Source: an uncultured Lachnospiraceae bacterium (GTDB lineage: Bacteria; Bacillota; Clostridia; Lachnospirales; Lachnospiraceae). Taken from it: a stretch of DNA of 11,490 bases. Made by a program: the position numbers and the translations under genes. Location: positions 1 to 11,490 of the forward strand of contig CAUCWU010000041.1 in assembly GCA_958446555.1 (NCBI GenBank). Direction: 5' to 3'. The notes under the pieces are model-generated. The model made no database searches and was not told the DNA's origin. It saw only the letters and a program-made list of their open reading frames with translations. This document shows, piece after piece, positions 6,270-11,490 of the stretch (its first letter is position 1; every line of letters starts with the position of its first letter).

Positions 6270-7409
6270 ATGATTGGAAAAAATAAGAAAAAACAGTCAG
6301 AACAGACAGGGATGGACAAACCATATTTTCAGGCTGAGCAGATGAGTGTTGGATATCAGAGACATCTAGTGGTGCAAGATATCGAAATTACTTTGAATCA
6401 GGGTGAAATTTTGACACTGATCGGCCCAAACGGAGCTGGAAAATCAACCGTATTAAAGAGCATTGCAAGACAGATTGAGATGCTTGGCGGAAGCATTTAT
6501 CTAGATCAAAATGAGTTAAATCGAATGTCAAGTCAAGAGCTTTCAAAAAAGATGGCGGTAGTCATGACAAGCAAGCTTCGCTCAGAGAAAATGACCTGTG
6601 AAGATGTGGTGTCAACCGGGCGCTATCCGTATACCGAGCGATTTGGCATTCTTTCAAGCGATGATAAAAAAGTTGTGAAAGAGGCAATGGATTTGGTTCA
6701 GGTGACACAAATCAAAGATTTAGATTTTACGCGAATCAGCGATGGACAGCGTCAGCGCGTCATGCTTGCGCGTGCAATTTGTCAGGAGCCGCAGATTTTG
6801 ATCTTAGATGAACCGACCTCCTATCTGGATGTGAAATATAAGCTTGAATTTTTATCAATTCTACAGGAAATGAAGCACCAGAAAAAGTTGACAGTAATCA
6901 TGTCGCTTCACGAACTTGATTTGGCAGAGCGAATTTCCGACAAGATTCTATGTGTCAATGGCATCACACCAGAGCGTTTCGGAACACCACAGGAAATTTT
7001 TACAAAAGGATATATTTCGAAGCTGTTTGGCATCTCGTCAGGAAGCTTCGATGAGAAAACCATGAATGCAGAGCTGCCAAAGCCTTGTGGAAAGCCATCT
7101 GTTTTTGTCATCGCCGGTGACGGGACCGGGCGAAACATTTACAGAAAGCTGCAGCGAAAAAACATTCCATTTGCCACAGGCATTCTCTTTGAAAACGACC
7201 TCGATTATCCAGTCGCAAAGGCACTCGCAACCGAAGTCATCTCCACCGAAAGCTTCGAGCCAATCAAAGGCAAGACGCTAGAAGTCGCGAAAGTCACGCT
7301 AAGTGAGTGCGACCACATAATCTGCTGCCGACCGCATTTCGGCACCTTAGAGAAAGCCAATGAAGAACTTCTTTCCTATGCAAAGCAGTTGGGGAAAATT
7401 ATAAAATAG
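6270..7409 (+). CDS. ABC transporter ATP-binding protein with extra C-terminal domain
   Basis: The ATPase energises the importer encoded upstream. Residues 22-255 are an ABC domain: Walker A GPNGAGKST (52-60), a signature motif reading ISDGQRQR (156-163) instead of LSGGQ, Walker B ILILDEP with Asp180 and Glu181, and the H-loop His214 in MSLHE. The Q-loop site reads VVMTSK (about 98-102), with no Gln where most FecE-type ATPases have one. The protein is 379 residues, about 110 longer than ordinary members. From about 275 there is a separate alpha/beta domain (VFVIAGDGTGRNIYRKLQ, IPFATGILFENDLDYPVA, HIICCRPHFGTLEKANEEL) of unknown function, with a glycine-rich loop after its first strand like a nucleotide-binding fold. 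The stop codon ends the operon; no intrinsic terminator follows, only a repeat element. Confidence 0.9.
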   Translation: MIGKNKKKQSEQTGMDKPYFQAEQMSVGYQRHLVVQDIEITLNQGEILTLIGPNGAGKSTVLKSIARQIEMLGGSIYLDQNELNRMSSQELSKKMAVVMTSKLRSEKMTCEDVVSTGRYPYTERFGILSSDDKKVVKEAMDLVQVTQIKDLDFTRISDGQRQRVMLARAICQEPQILILDEPTSYLDVKYKLEFLSILQEMKHQKKLTVIMSLHELDLAERISDKILCVNGITPERFGTPQEIFTKGYISKLFGISSGSFDEKTMNAELPKPCGKPSVFVIAGDGTGRNIYRKLQRKNIPFATGILFENDLDYPVAKALATEVISTESFEPIKGKTLEVAKVTLSECDHIICCRPHFGTLEKANEELLSYAKQLGKIIK

Positions 7410-7418
7410 TGGTGAGAC

Positions 7419-7608
7419 TACAGTTCACGGCTAATTTAATACTTAAATCTAAACCCGAAGGTGAATGGATTTCACGAGCCGGGCACTTGAAGCAGGTCTT
7501 TCAAAGTAATGTATGATAAGAAAGAACATAAAAGGAGCCTGCTGAGTTTGGTCCGGAGACGAAATCATTGCACCGAAGGGTTTTCGTAACATATATCCGT
7601 GAACTGTA
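7419..7608. repeat. long (190-bp) TA-flanked inverted-repeat element, MITE-like
   Basis: The terminal repeats TACAGTTCACGG (7419-7430) and CCGTGAACTGTA (7597-7608) are perfect over 12 bp and bounded by TA. The interior folds on itself: AAACCC (7451-7456) with GGGTTT (7578-7583), a symmetric GAA/GAA internal loop, GGTG (7460-7463) with CACC (7571-7574), AATG-g-ATTTC (7464-7473) with GAAAT-CATT (7561-7569), CCGGGC (7479-7484) with GTCCGG (7551-7556), and AGCAGG (7491-7496) with CCTGCT (7538-7543). No open frame of note lies inside. It fills most of the 319-base gap 7410-7728 and is related to the shorter copy at 5131. It is either a non-autonomous transposable element or a structured RNA; in the absence of a terminator it may also define the operon end. 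Confidence 0.75.
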
Positions 7609-7636
7609 ATGCTTTCACAAAACTATAAGGTGCCCT

Positions 7637-7672
7637 CAATGATAAACCTATTGACATGGTAGTTTATCAATG
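7637..7672. promoter_or_regulatory. palindromic operator candidate over the tcdA promoter
   Basis: TGATAAAC (7640-7647) and GTTTATCA (7662-7669) form a perfect 8-bp inverted repeat with a 14-base centre. It is extended by CA/TG pairs at 7637-7638 and 7671-7672 after one mismatch. It spans the -35 box and most of the spacer of the promoter below and lies upstream of the predicted transcription start. It is therefore more likely a protein-binding site than an RNA hairpin. The regulator is unknown. Confidence 0.45.
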
Positions 7673-7679
7673 CTAAGAT
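7651..7679 (+). promoter_or_regulatory. promoter of tcdA
   Basis: A consensus -35 TTGACA (7651-7656), a 17-bp spacer ending in TGC (extended -10) and a -10 TAAGAT (7674-7679) place the start near 7685, about 45 bases before ATG7729. Confidence 0.65.
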
Positions 7680-7728
7680 ACCAAAGGCAGAGATAGAGAA
7701 ACATGCAAAAGGAAAAGGCAGGAAAGAA

Positions 7729-8496
7729 ATGTTAAATCAGTTTTCAAGAACACAGCTTTTATTGGGAAAAGAGGGAATGGATGCGCTTGCAGGAGCCAAG
7801 GTAGCTATTTTTGGCATTGGCGGCGTTGGCGGCTATGTGGTAGAAGCACTTGCAAGAAGCGGCGTTGGTTCCTTTGTAATTGTAGATGATGATAAAGTAT
7901 GCTTAACTAACATCAACCGTCAGATTATAGCAACGAGAAAGACAATCGGAAAATATAAGGTAGAGGTTATGAGAGATCGTATTTTGGAGATCAATCCAGA
8001 TGCGCAGGTAGAGATGCGCCAGTGCTTTTATCTGCCTGAGAATGCGCATGAATTTGATTTCTCTGAATATTCCTATGTGGTTGATGCGGTTGATACTGTT
8101 ACAGCAAAGATCGAAATCATCATGCGTGCACAGGCGGCAGGTGTTCCTGTGATTAGCTGCATGGGTGCAGGAAACAAGCTTGATCCGACACAATTTCATG
8201 TTGCCGATATTTATAAGACAACTATGTGTCCTCTTGCAAAGGTTATGCGCCATGAGTTAAAAAAGCGCGGTGTCAAGAAGTTAAAGGTTGTCTATTCAAC
8301 TGAAAAGCCCGTGCGTCCATTGGAAGATATGAGCGAAAGCTGTCGTTCTCACTGTGTATGCCCTCCAGGAACAGAACATAAGTGTACCGAGAGAAGAGAC
8401 ATTCCAGGAAGTGTTGCATTTGTGCCGCCAGTGGCAGGACTGATTTTAGCAGGAGAGGTCATCAAGGATCTGACCAAAGATACAATTGTTCGATAA
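7729..8496 (+). CDS. tcdA: tRNA threonylcarbamoyladenosine dehydratase (TcdA/CsdL, ThiF-like)
   Basis: TcdA is an E1-like, ATP-dependent enzyme that cyclises N6-threonylcarbamoyladenosine at position 37 of ANN-decoding tRNAs. The 255-residue protein shows the start typical of the family (FSRTQLLLG), the nucleotide-binding loop GIGGVGG (29-35), DDDKVCLTNINRQ (53-65) with the ATP-binding Asp/Asn/Arg residues, VDAVDTVTAK, and SCMGAGNKLDP. A Cys-rich region (CRSHCVCPPGTEHKC) precedes the C-terminal RDIPGSVAFVPPVAG segment. A/G-rich ribosome sites GGAAAAGG (7711-7718) or AGGAA (7720-7724) precede ATG7729. It has its own promoter and terminator, so it is a single-gene unit between the two cobalamin-related operons. 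Its placement there is probably chance. MoeB/ThiF-type roles are less likely because the family-specific C-terminal segment is present. Confidence 0.92.
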   Translation: MLNQFSRTQLLLGKEGMDALAGAKVAIFGIGGVGGYVVEALARSGVGSFVIVDDDKVCLTNINRQIIATRKTIGKYKVEVMRDRILEINPDAQVEMRQCFYLPENAHEFDFSEYSYVVDAVDTVTAKIEIIMRAQAAGVPVISCMGAGNKLDPTQFHVADIYKTTMCPLAKVMRHELKKRGVKKLKVVYSTEKPVRPLEDMSESCRSHCVCPPGTEHKCTERRDIPGSVAFVPPVAGLILAGEVIKDLTKDTIVR

Positions 8497-8502
8497 CTAG
8501 AA

Positions 8503-8539
8503 AATCCCGTCAGCTTTTTTGCTGGTGGGATTATTTTTT
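8503..8539 (+). terminator. intrinsic terminator after tcdA
   Basis: AATCCCGTCAGC (8503-8514) pairs with GCTGGTGGGATT (8521-8532) over 12 pairs, two of them G-U, around a T6 loop. ATTTTTT (8533-8539) follows. It starts 7 bases after the tcdA stop codon and separates tcdA from the cbi operon. Confidence 0.92.
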
Positions 8540-8576
8540 ATCTCAAAGTCGCAAGCTCAAAAGTCGATCCTACTTA

Positions 8577-8582
8577 TATGAT
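8577..8582 (+). promoter_or_regulatory. weak -10 candidate for the cbiC operon
   Basis: TATGAT lies 29 bases before ATG8612 and after the tcdA terminator, where a promoter is needed. No good -35 is found 17 bases upstream. Two copies of TCAAAGTCG / TCAAAAGTCG (8543-8551 and 8557-8565) lie just before it and might be an activator site. This is tentative. Confidence 0.3.
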
Positions 8583-8611
8583 AAGGATTTTTAAAGAAAA
8601 AGGAGTAAGTT

Positions 8612-9256
8612 ATGAAGACAAACTATGTGCTTCCAAGTGAAATTGAAAAACACAGCTTTGAAATCATTAGAGCAGAATTAAAGGAACGGGGTCTTTCACT
8701 TGATCCGAATTTGGCACCAGTGATATGCCGCGCCATCCATACGACAGCCGATTTTGATTATGCGCATACACTTGTATTTTCAGAAGGTGCGCTTGATAAG
8801 CTAAAGGAACTTATAAAAAGCGGAGCATCTATTGTGACAGATACAAATATGGCATTGTCTGGAATCAATAAAAAAACATTAGCCACCTTTGGATGTGAAG
8901 CAAAATGTCTTATGGCAGATGAGACAGTAGCAAAACTGGCAAAGGAGCAGAAAACAACGCGTGCAGCTGTCAGCATGGAGATTGCTGCTTCCTACCACAA
9001 ACCCATTATCTTTGTGGTAGGAAATGCACCGACTGCGCTGATGAAGCTTTATGAAATGTATCAGGCAGGATTATATAAGCCAGCCTTTATAATAGGTGTT
9101 CCAGTAGGATTTGTAAACGTAGTGGAAGCAAAGGAAGAAATCATGGAGACTGACATTCCTTATATTATAAATAAAGGAAGAAAGGGCGGAAGCAATGTGG
9201 CAGCAGCCATCTGCAATGCAGTTCTATACGAGCTTTCTGGACGAAAATGCGTATGA
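8612..9256 (+). CDS. cbiC: cobalt-precorrin-8 methylmutase
   Basis: CbiC moves the methyl group from C-11 to C-12 of cobalt-precorrin-8, giving cobyrinate, in the cytoplasm. The 214-residue length is normal. The catalytic histidine region AIHTTADFDYA is present with His43, the position equivalent to His43 of CobH. Also visible are the SGASIVTDTNMALSGI segment, the VGNAPTALMKL substrate-contact stretch and GVPVGFVNVVEAKEE. AGGAG (8601-8605) lies 6 bases before ATG8612, the strongest ribosome site in this operon. It is the first gene of the cbiCDFG unit and overlaps cbiD. Its upstream gap is too short for a cobalamin riboswitch. Confidence 0.96.
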   Translation: MKTNYVLPSEIEKHSFEIIRAELKERGLSLDPNLAPVICRAIHTTADFDYAHTLVFSEGALDKLKELIKSGASIVTDTNMALSGINKKTLATFGCEAKCLMADETVAKLAKEQKTTRAAVSMEIAASYHKPIIFVVGNAPTALMKLYEMYQAGLYKPAFIIGVPVGFVNVVEAKEEIMETDIPYIINKGRKGGSNVAAAICNAVLYELSGRKCV

Positions 9257-10443
9257 GGTACGGATTTACGACAGGAAGCTGTGCGGCAGCGGCATCTAAG
9301 GCAGCTGCCTACATGCTTTTGACAGGAAAGAAAAAAGAAACAATTTCTATTGTAACACCAAAAGGCATCGTGTTTGAGGCAAAGCTGTTAGAGATTACCA
9401 GAAAAGAGAAAAGCGTTAGCTGTGCGGTTGAAAAGGATGGAGGAGATGATCCTGATATTACGACTGGTGCGCTTGTCTATGCAGAGGTATCTTACACAGA
9501 ACGTTCAAAAACGTCCCAGACAGAAAATTCTCTACAAGAAGAAAAACAAACAGAAACGACAGCACTCCATGCAACCGTGGAGATTGACGGCGGAATTGGC
9601 GTTGGCCGTGTCACAAGACCGGGCATGGATCAGCCAGTTGGAAATGCTGCAATCAATCATGTGCCGCGCCAGATGATTGAGGCCGAGGTGTTAGAGGTTT
9701 GCCGCATGGCAGATTATAAGGGCGATTTAAAGGTTATTATTTCTATTCCAAAGGGAGTCGAGCTGGCAGAAAAAACATTTAACCCACGCCTTGGAATTGT
9801 TGGAGGCATTTCTGTGCTTGGCACAAGTGGCGTAGTTGAGCCAATGAGTAGTCAGGCGCTTCTTGACACCATTCGTCTTGAGTTAAATATGAGACATGCG
9901 CAGAATAGCCAGGTAGCAGCCGTCTCTCCGGGCAACTATGGACTCGATTTTATGAAAGAAACCTACGGCTACGATCTTGATGATAGTGTTAAGTGCAGCA
10001 ACTTTATCGGAGAGACCATCGATATGGCAGTAGAGTGTGGCTTTTCTAAAATGCTGTTAACAGGCCACATCGGAAAACTCGTCAAAGTCTCCGGCGGAAT
10101 TATGAATACACATTCAAGAGAGGCAGACGCTCGAATGGAATTACTCGCCGCAGCTGGACTTCGCTCAGGCGTCAGCACAGAAAGCTTACGAAAAATATTA
10201 GACTGCGCGACAACAACAGAGGCAATCGCATTTTTAGAAAAAGAGAACAAGACAAAGCCTGTCATGGACTATCTGATGGAAAGAATTATCTATTATACGA
10301 ATAAACGTGCCGGCGGCAAAATGAAAATTGAATGCATACTCTACGACAACCAATATGGTGAATTGGCAAAAAGCGAAGGCGCAGAGAAATTTTTATATGA
10401 GCTGCAGCATGAAAATGTTACTGCTAACGGGTCAACCATTTAG
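9247..10443 (+). CDS. cbiD: cobalt-precorrin-5B (C1)-methyltransferase
   Basis: CbiD is the SAM-dependent C-1 methylase of the anaerobic cobalamin pathway, acting after CbiG has opened and removed the two-carbon lactone fragment. The family N-terminus RYGFTTGSCAAAASKAA is clear. Further signatures are GDDPDITTGALVYAEV, EIDGGIGVGRVTRPGM, PRLGIVGGISVLGTSGVVEPMS and LLTGHIGKLVKVSGGIMNTHS. At 398 residues it is slightly long. The excess comes from a polar insert at about 84-107 (ERSKTSQTENSLQEEKQTE) inside an otherwise conserved beta region. ATG9247 and ATG9253 are both possible; the second gives the classic ATGA overlap with the cbiC stop, and GGA at 9239-9241 fits the first better. The overlap suggests translational coupling to cbiC. 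Confidence 0.96.
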   Translation: MRMRYGFTTGSCAAAASKAAAYMLLTGKKKETISIVTPKGIVFEAKLLEITRKEKSVSCAVEKDGGDDPDITTGALVYAEVSYTERSKTSQTENSLQEEKQTETTALHATVEIDGGIGVGRVTRPGMDQPVGNAAINHVPRQMIEAEVLEVCRMADYKGDLKVIISIPKGVELAEKTFNPRLGIVGGISVLGTSGVVEPMSSQALLDTIRLELNMRHAQNSQVAAVSPGNYGLDFMKETYGYDLDDSVKCSNFIGETIDMAVECGFSKMLLTGHIGKLVKVSGGIMNTHSREADARMELLAAAGLRSGVSTESLRKILDCATTTEAIAFLEKENKTKPVMDYLMERIIYYTNKRAGGKMKIECILYDNQYGELAKSEGAEKFLYELQHENVTANGSTI

Positions 10444-10451
10444 AAAACATA

Positions 10452-10473
10452 GCGGCCGCAAACGAGGCTGCGG
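10452..10473. other. GC-rich gap with small hairpin between cbiD and cbiF
   Basis: This 44-base gap contains the palindrome GCGGCCGC (10452-10459), notable in such AT-rich DNA. CCGCA (10456-10460) can pair with TGCGG (10469-10473). There is no T-run, so it is not a terminator. It might modestly affect cbiF translation; the cbiF Shine-Dalgarno GAGAGGA starts at 10477. Confidence 0.3.
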
Positions 10474-10487
10474 ATTGAGAGGAAAAC

Positions 10488-11279
10488 ATGGTATCATTTG
10501 TAGGGGCAGGATGCTGTGCTGCCGATTTGATTACAGTGCGCGGAATGCGGCTTTTACAGGAGGCAGATCTTGTCATTTATGCAGGATCACTAGTAAATCC
10601 TGAGCTTCTTTCTTATACAAAGAAGGGATGTGAATGCTTAAATAGCGCATATATGACGCTTGACGAGGTCATCGATACATTGCAAAAGGGTGAAGAAGAA
10701 GGAAAGAAGATGGTGCGTCTTCATACAGGTGATCCGAGCATTTATGGTGCAATTCGTGAGCAGATGGATCGTCTTGAAGAGCTTGGAATAGGTTATGAGA
10801 CTTGTCCTGGTGTAACGGCATGTTTTGGTGCGGCGGCAGCACTTAACTTAGAACTGACAATACCAGAAGTGTCACAAAGCCTTATTATTACACGTATGGC
10901 AGGACGCACGGCAGTGCCAGAAAAGGAGAGCATCGAAAGTTTTGCCGCGCATCATGCGACTATGGCAGTTTATTTGAGTGCAGGTCATTTAAAAGAATTA
11001 TCCGAGAGATTGATGGCAGGCGGCTACAGCAAAGATACACCGGCAGCTATTGTTTATAAGGCAACATGGCCAGAACAGCTTTGCTTAAAATGTACAGTGT
11101 CTACACTTGATGAAGAAGCTAAGAAGCATGGAATCAAAAAGACAGCAGTTGTTCTTGTGGGAGATGCGATTTCACCGTCCGACTATGCGCTGTCGTGTCT
11201 CTACGCGCCTGACTTTGAGACAGAGTACAGAAAGAAAAAGACAGAAGAGGCATTAGCATCAGATGGAAGAGACAAGTAA
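10488..11279 (+). CDS. cbiF: cobalt-precorrin-4 C(11)-methyltransferase
   Basis: CbiF is a SAM-dependent tetrapyrrole methylase that methylates C-11 of cobalt-precorrin-4, preparing the ring for CbiG. The 263 residues show the family layout: an N-terminal strand-loop VGAG-CC-AADLITVRG (5-19), YAGSLVNPELL, the SAM-binding loop LHTGDPSIYGAIREQM, ETCPGVTACFGAAAALNLELTIPE, ITRMAGRT, AVYLSAGHL and the C-terminal VLVGDAI. The first loop reads GAGCCA where most members have GAGPGA; the frame is otherwise clean, so this is substitution rather than damage. GAGAGGA (10477-10483) is well placed before ATG10488. The end overlaps cbiG by 17 bases in another frame, implying one transcript. Confidence 0.96.
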   Translation: MVSFVGAGCCAADLITVRGMRLLQEADLVIYAGSLVNPELLSYTKKGCECLNSAYMTLDEVIDTLQKGEEEGKKMVRLHTGDPSIYGAIREQMDRLEELGIGYETCPGVTACFGAAAALNLELTIPEVSQSLIITRMAGRTAVPEKESIESFAAHHATMAVYLSAGHLKELSERLMAGGYSKDTPAAIVYKATWPEQLCLKCTVSTLDEEAKKHGIKKTAVVLVGDAISPSDYALSCLYAPDFETEYRKKKTEEALASDGRDK

Positions 11280-11490
11280 TTACATCAATATTATTAGCTT
11301 TACAGAAAAGGGAGAGGCTCTGGCAAATAGGCTAAGCATATATCTTTTACAGTCACAGAAAAAGGATCAAGTTGGTTGCGAATGTGATAGAGATTTAGTT
11401 AAGTGCATCAATAAGTGCCGTGCATCAAAATCTTATTCTTCGATACCCTTGTCAGAGTGTGCGAAAGAAAGCTTTGAAAAAAAGCAGGGA
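11263..11490 (+). CDS. cbiG: cobalt-precorrin-5A hydrolase, N-terminal part, cut by window edge
   Basis: CbiG opens the lactone ring of cobalt-precorrin-5A and releases acetaldehyde, the step between CbiF and CbiD. ATG11263 lies inside the cbiF end in a different frame, and the frame stays open for 76 codons to the last base. The visible residues begin NIISFTEKGEALANRLSIYL, the typical start of the CbiG N-terminal domain, followed by a Lys/Cys-rich stretch (VGCECDRDLVKCINKC). The conserved catalytic region lies beyond the window. GAAGAGG (11244-11250) is a rather distant ribosome site, so coupling to cbiF translation is likely. The gene order cbiC-D-F-G supports the call. Confidence 0.85.
   Translation, partial: MEETSNYINIISFTEKGEALANRLSIYLLQSQKKDQVGCECDRDLVKCINKCRASKSYSSIPLSECAKESFEKKQG

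Noticed and set aside
5908..6324. 138-codon minus-strand open frame opposite the permease end
   Set aside because: It covers conserved FecCD motifs on the other strand and has no credible start or family signature.
5131..7608. CRISPR-like repeats
   Set aside because: Only two related copies exist, about 2.2 kb apart, with genes rather than spacers between them.
7410..7728. Small protein gene in the gap after the ATPase
   Set aside because: No frame has a supported start and coding character; the space is taken by the inverted-repeat element and the tcdA promoter.
8540..8611. Possible second riboswitch in front of cbiC
   Set aside because: Only 72 bases are available after the tcdA terminator and none of the B12-box or core sequences is present.
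10444..10487. Terminator between cbiD and cbiF
   Set aside because: The hairpin is short and no T-run follows; cbiF and cbiG clearly continue the operon.

Overview
The window looks like chromosomal DNA from a low-GC, anaerobic Gram-positive bacterium, most likely a gut Lachnospiraceae-type Clostridia. The evidence is AT-rich coding DNA, strong AGGAG ribosome sites, two lipoproteins carrying Thr/Glu/Ser-rich linkers, a Class II-type CbiK chelatase, an Rpn-type nuclease remnant, and the oxygen-independent (cbi) cobalamin pathway. Everything is on the + strand. The genus is an inference from gene style only.

Left edge (1-1000): the C-terminal part of an alpha/beta-hydrolase, followed directly by a remnant of an Rpn/PD-(D/E)XK nuclease-transposase gene.

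Transport operon (about 1060-7409): a sigma-70-type promoter leads into a cobalamin riboswitch that ends in an intrinsic terminator. Behind it lie an exported CbiK-type cobaltochelatase, a lipoprotein with two NEAT-like beta-sandwich repeats on a Thr/Glu-rich stalk, a substrate-binding lipoprotein, a FecCD/BtuC-type permease, and an ABC ATPase with an extra C-terminal domain. The riboswitch implies that the cassette is switched off when cobalamin is plentiful. The most interesting point is the pairing of an extracytoplasmic tetrapyrrole chelatase and a NEAT-like binding lipoprotein with a haem/B12-class importer. This suggests capture, and perhaps metal loading or removal, of a tetrapyrrole, corrinoid or cobalt source at the cell surface. 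The substrate cannot be read from the sequence.

Intergenic repeats: a GGGGAC...GTCCCC cruciform, resembling REP/RAYT-type elements, separates cbiK from the NEAT-like lipoprotein gene. Two copies of a TA-flanked inverted-repeat element (a 77-bp short form and a 190-bp long form) lie before the permease gene and after the ATPase gene. The long copy can fold almost completely into one hairpin.

Right part (7650-11490): a stand-alone tcdA gene has its own promoter, with an overlapping palindrome, and its own terminator. It is followed by the cobalamin biosynthesis operon cbiC-cbiD-cbiF-cbiG, the last cut by the window edge. These four genes are tightly packed or overlapping. They make cobalt-corrin ring intermediates in the cytoplasm, so the transport and scavenging cassette and the de novo pathway sit side by side. 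No riboswitch is visible in front of cbiC.
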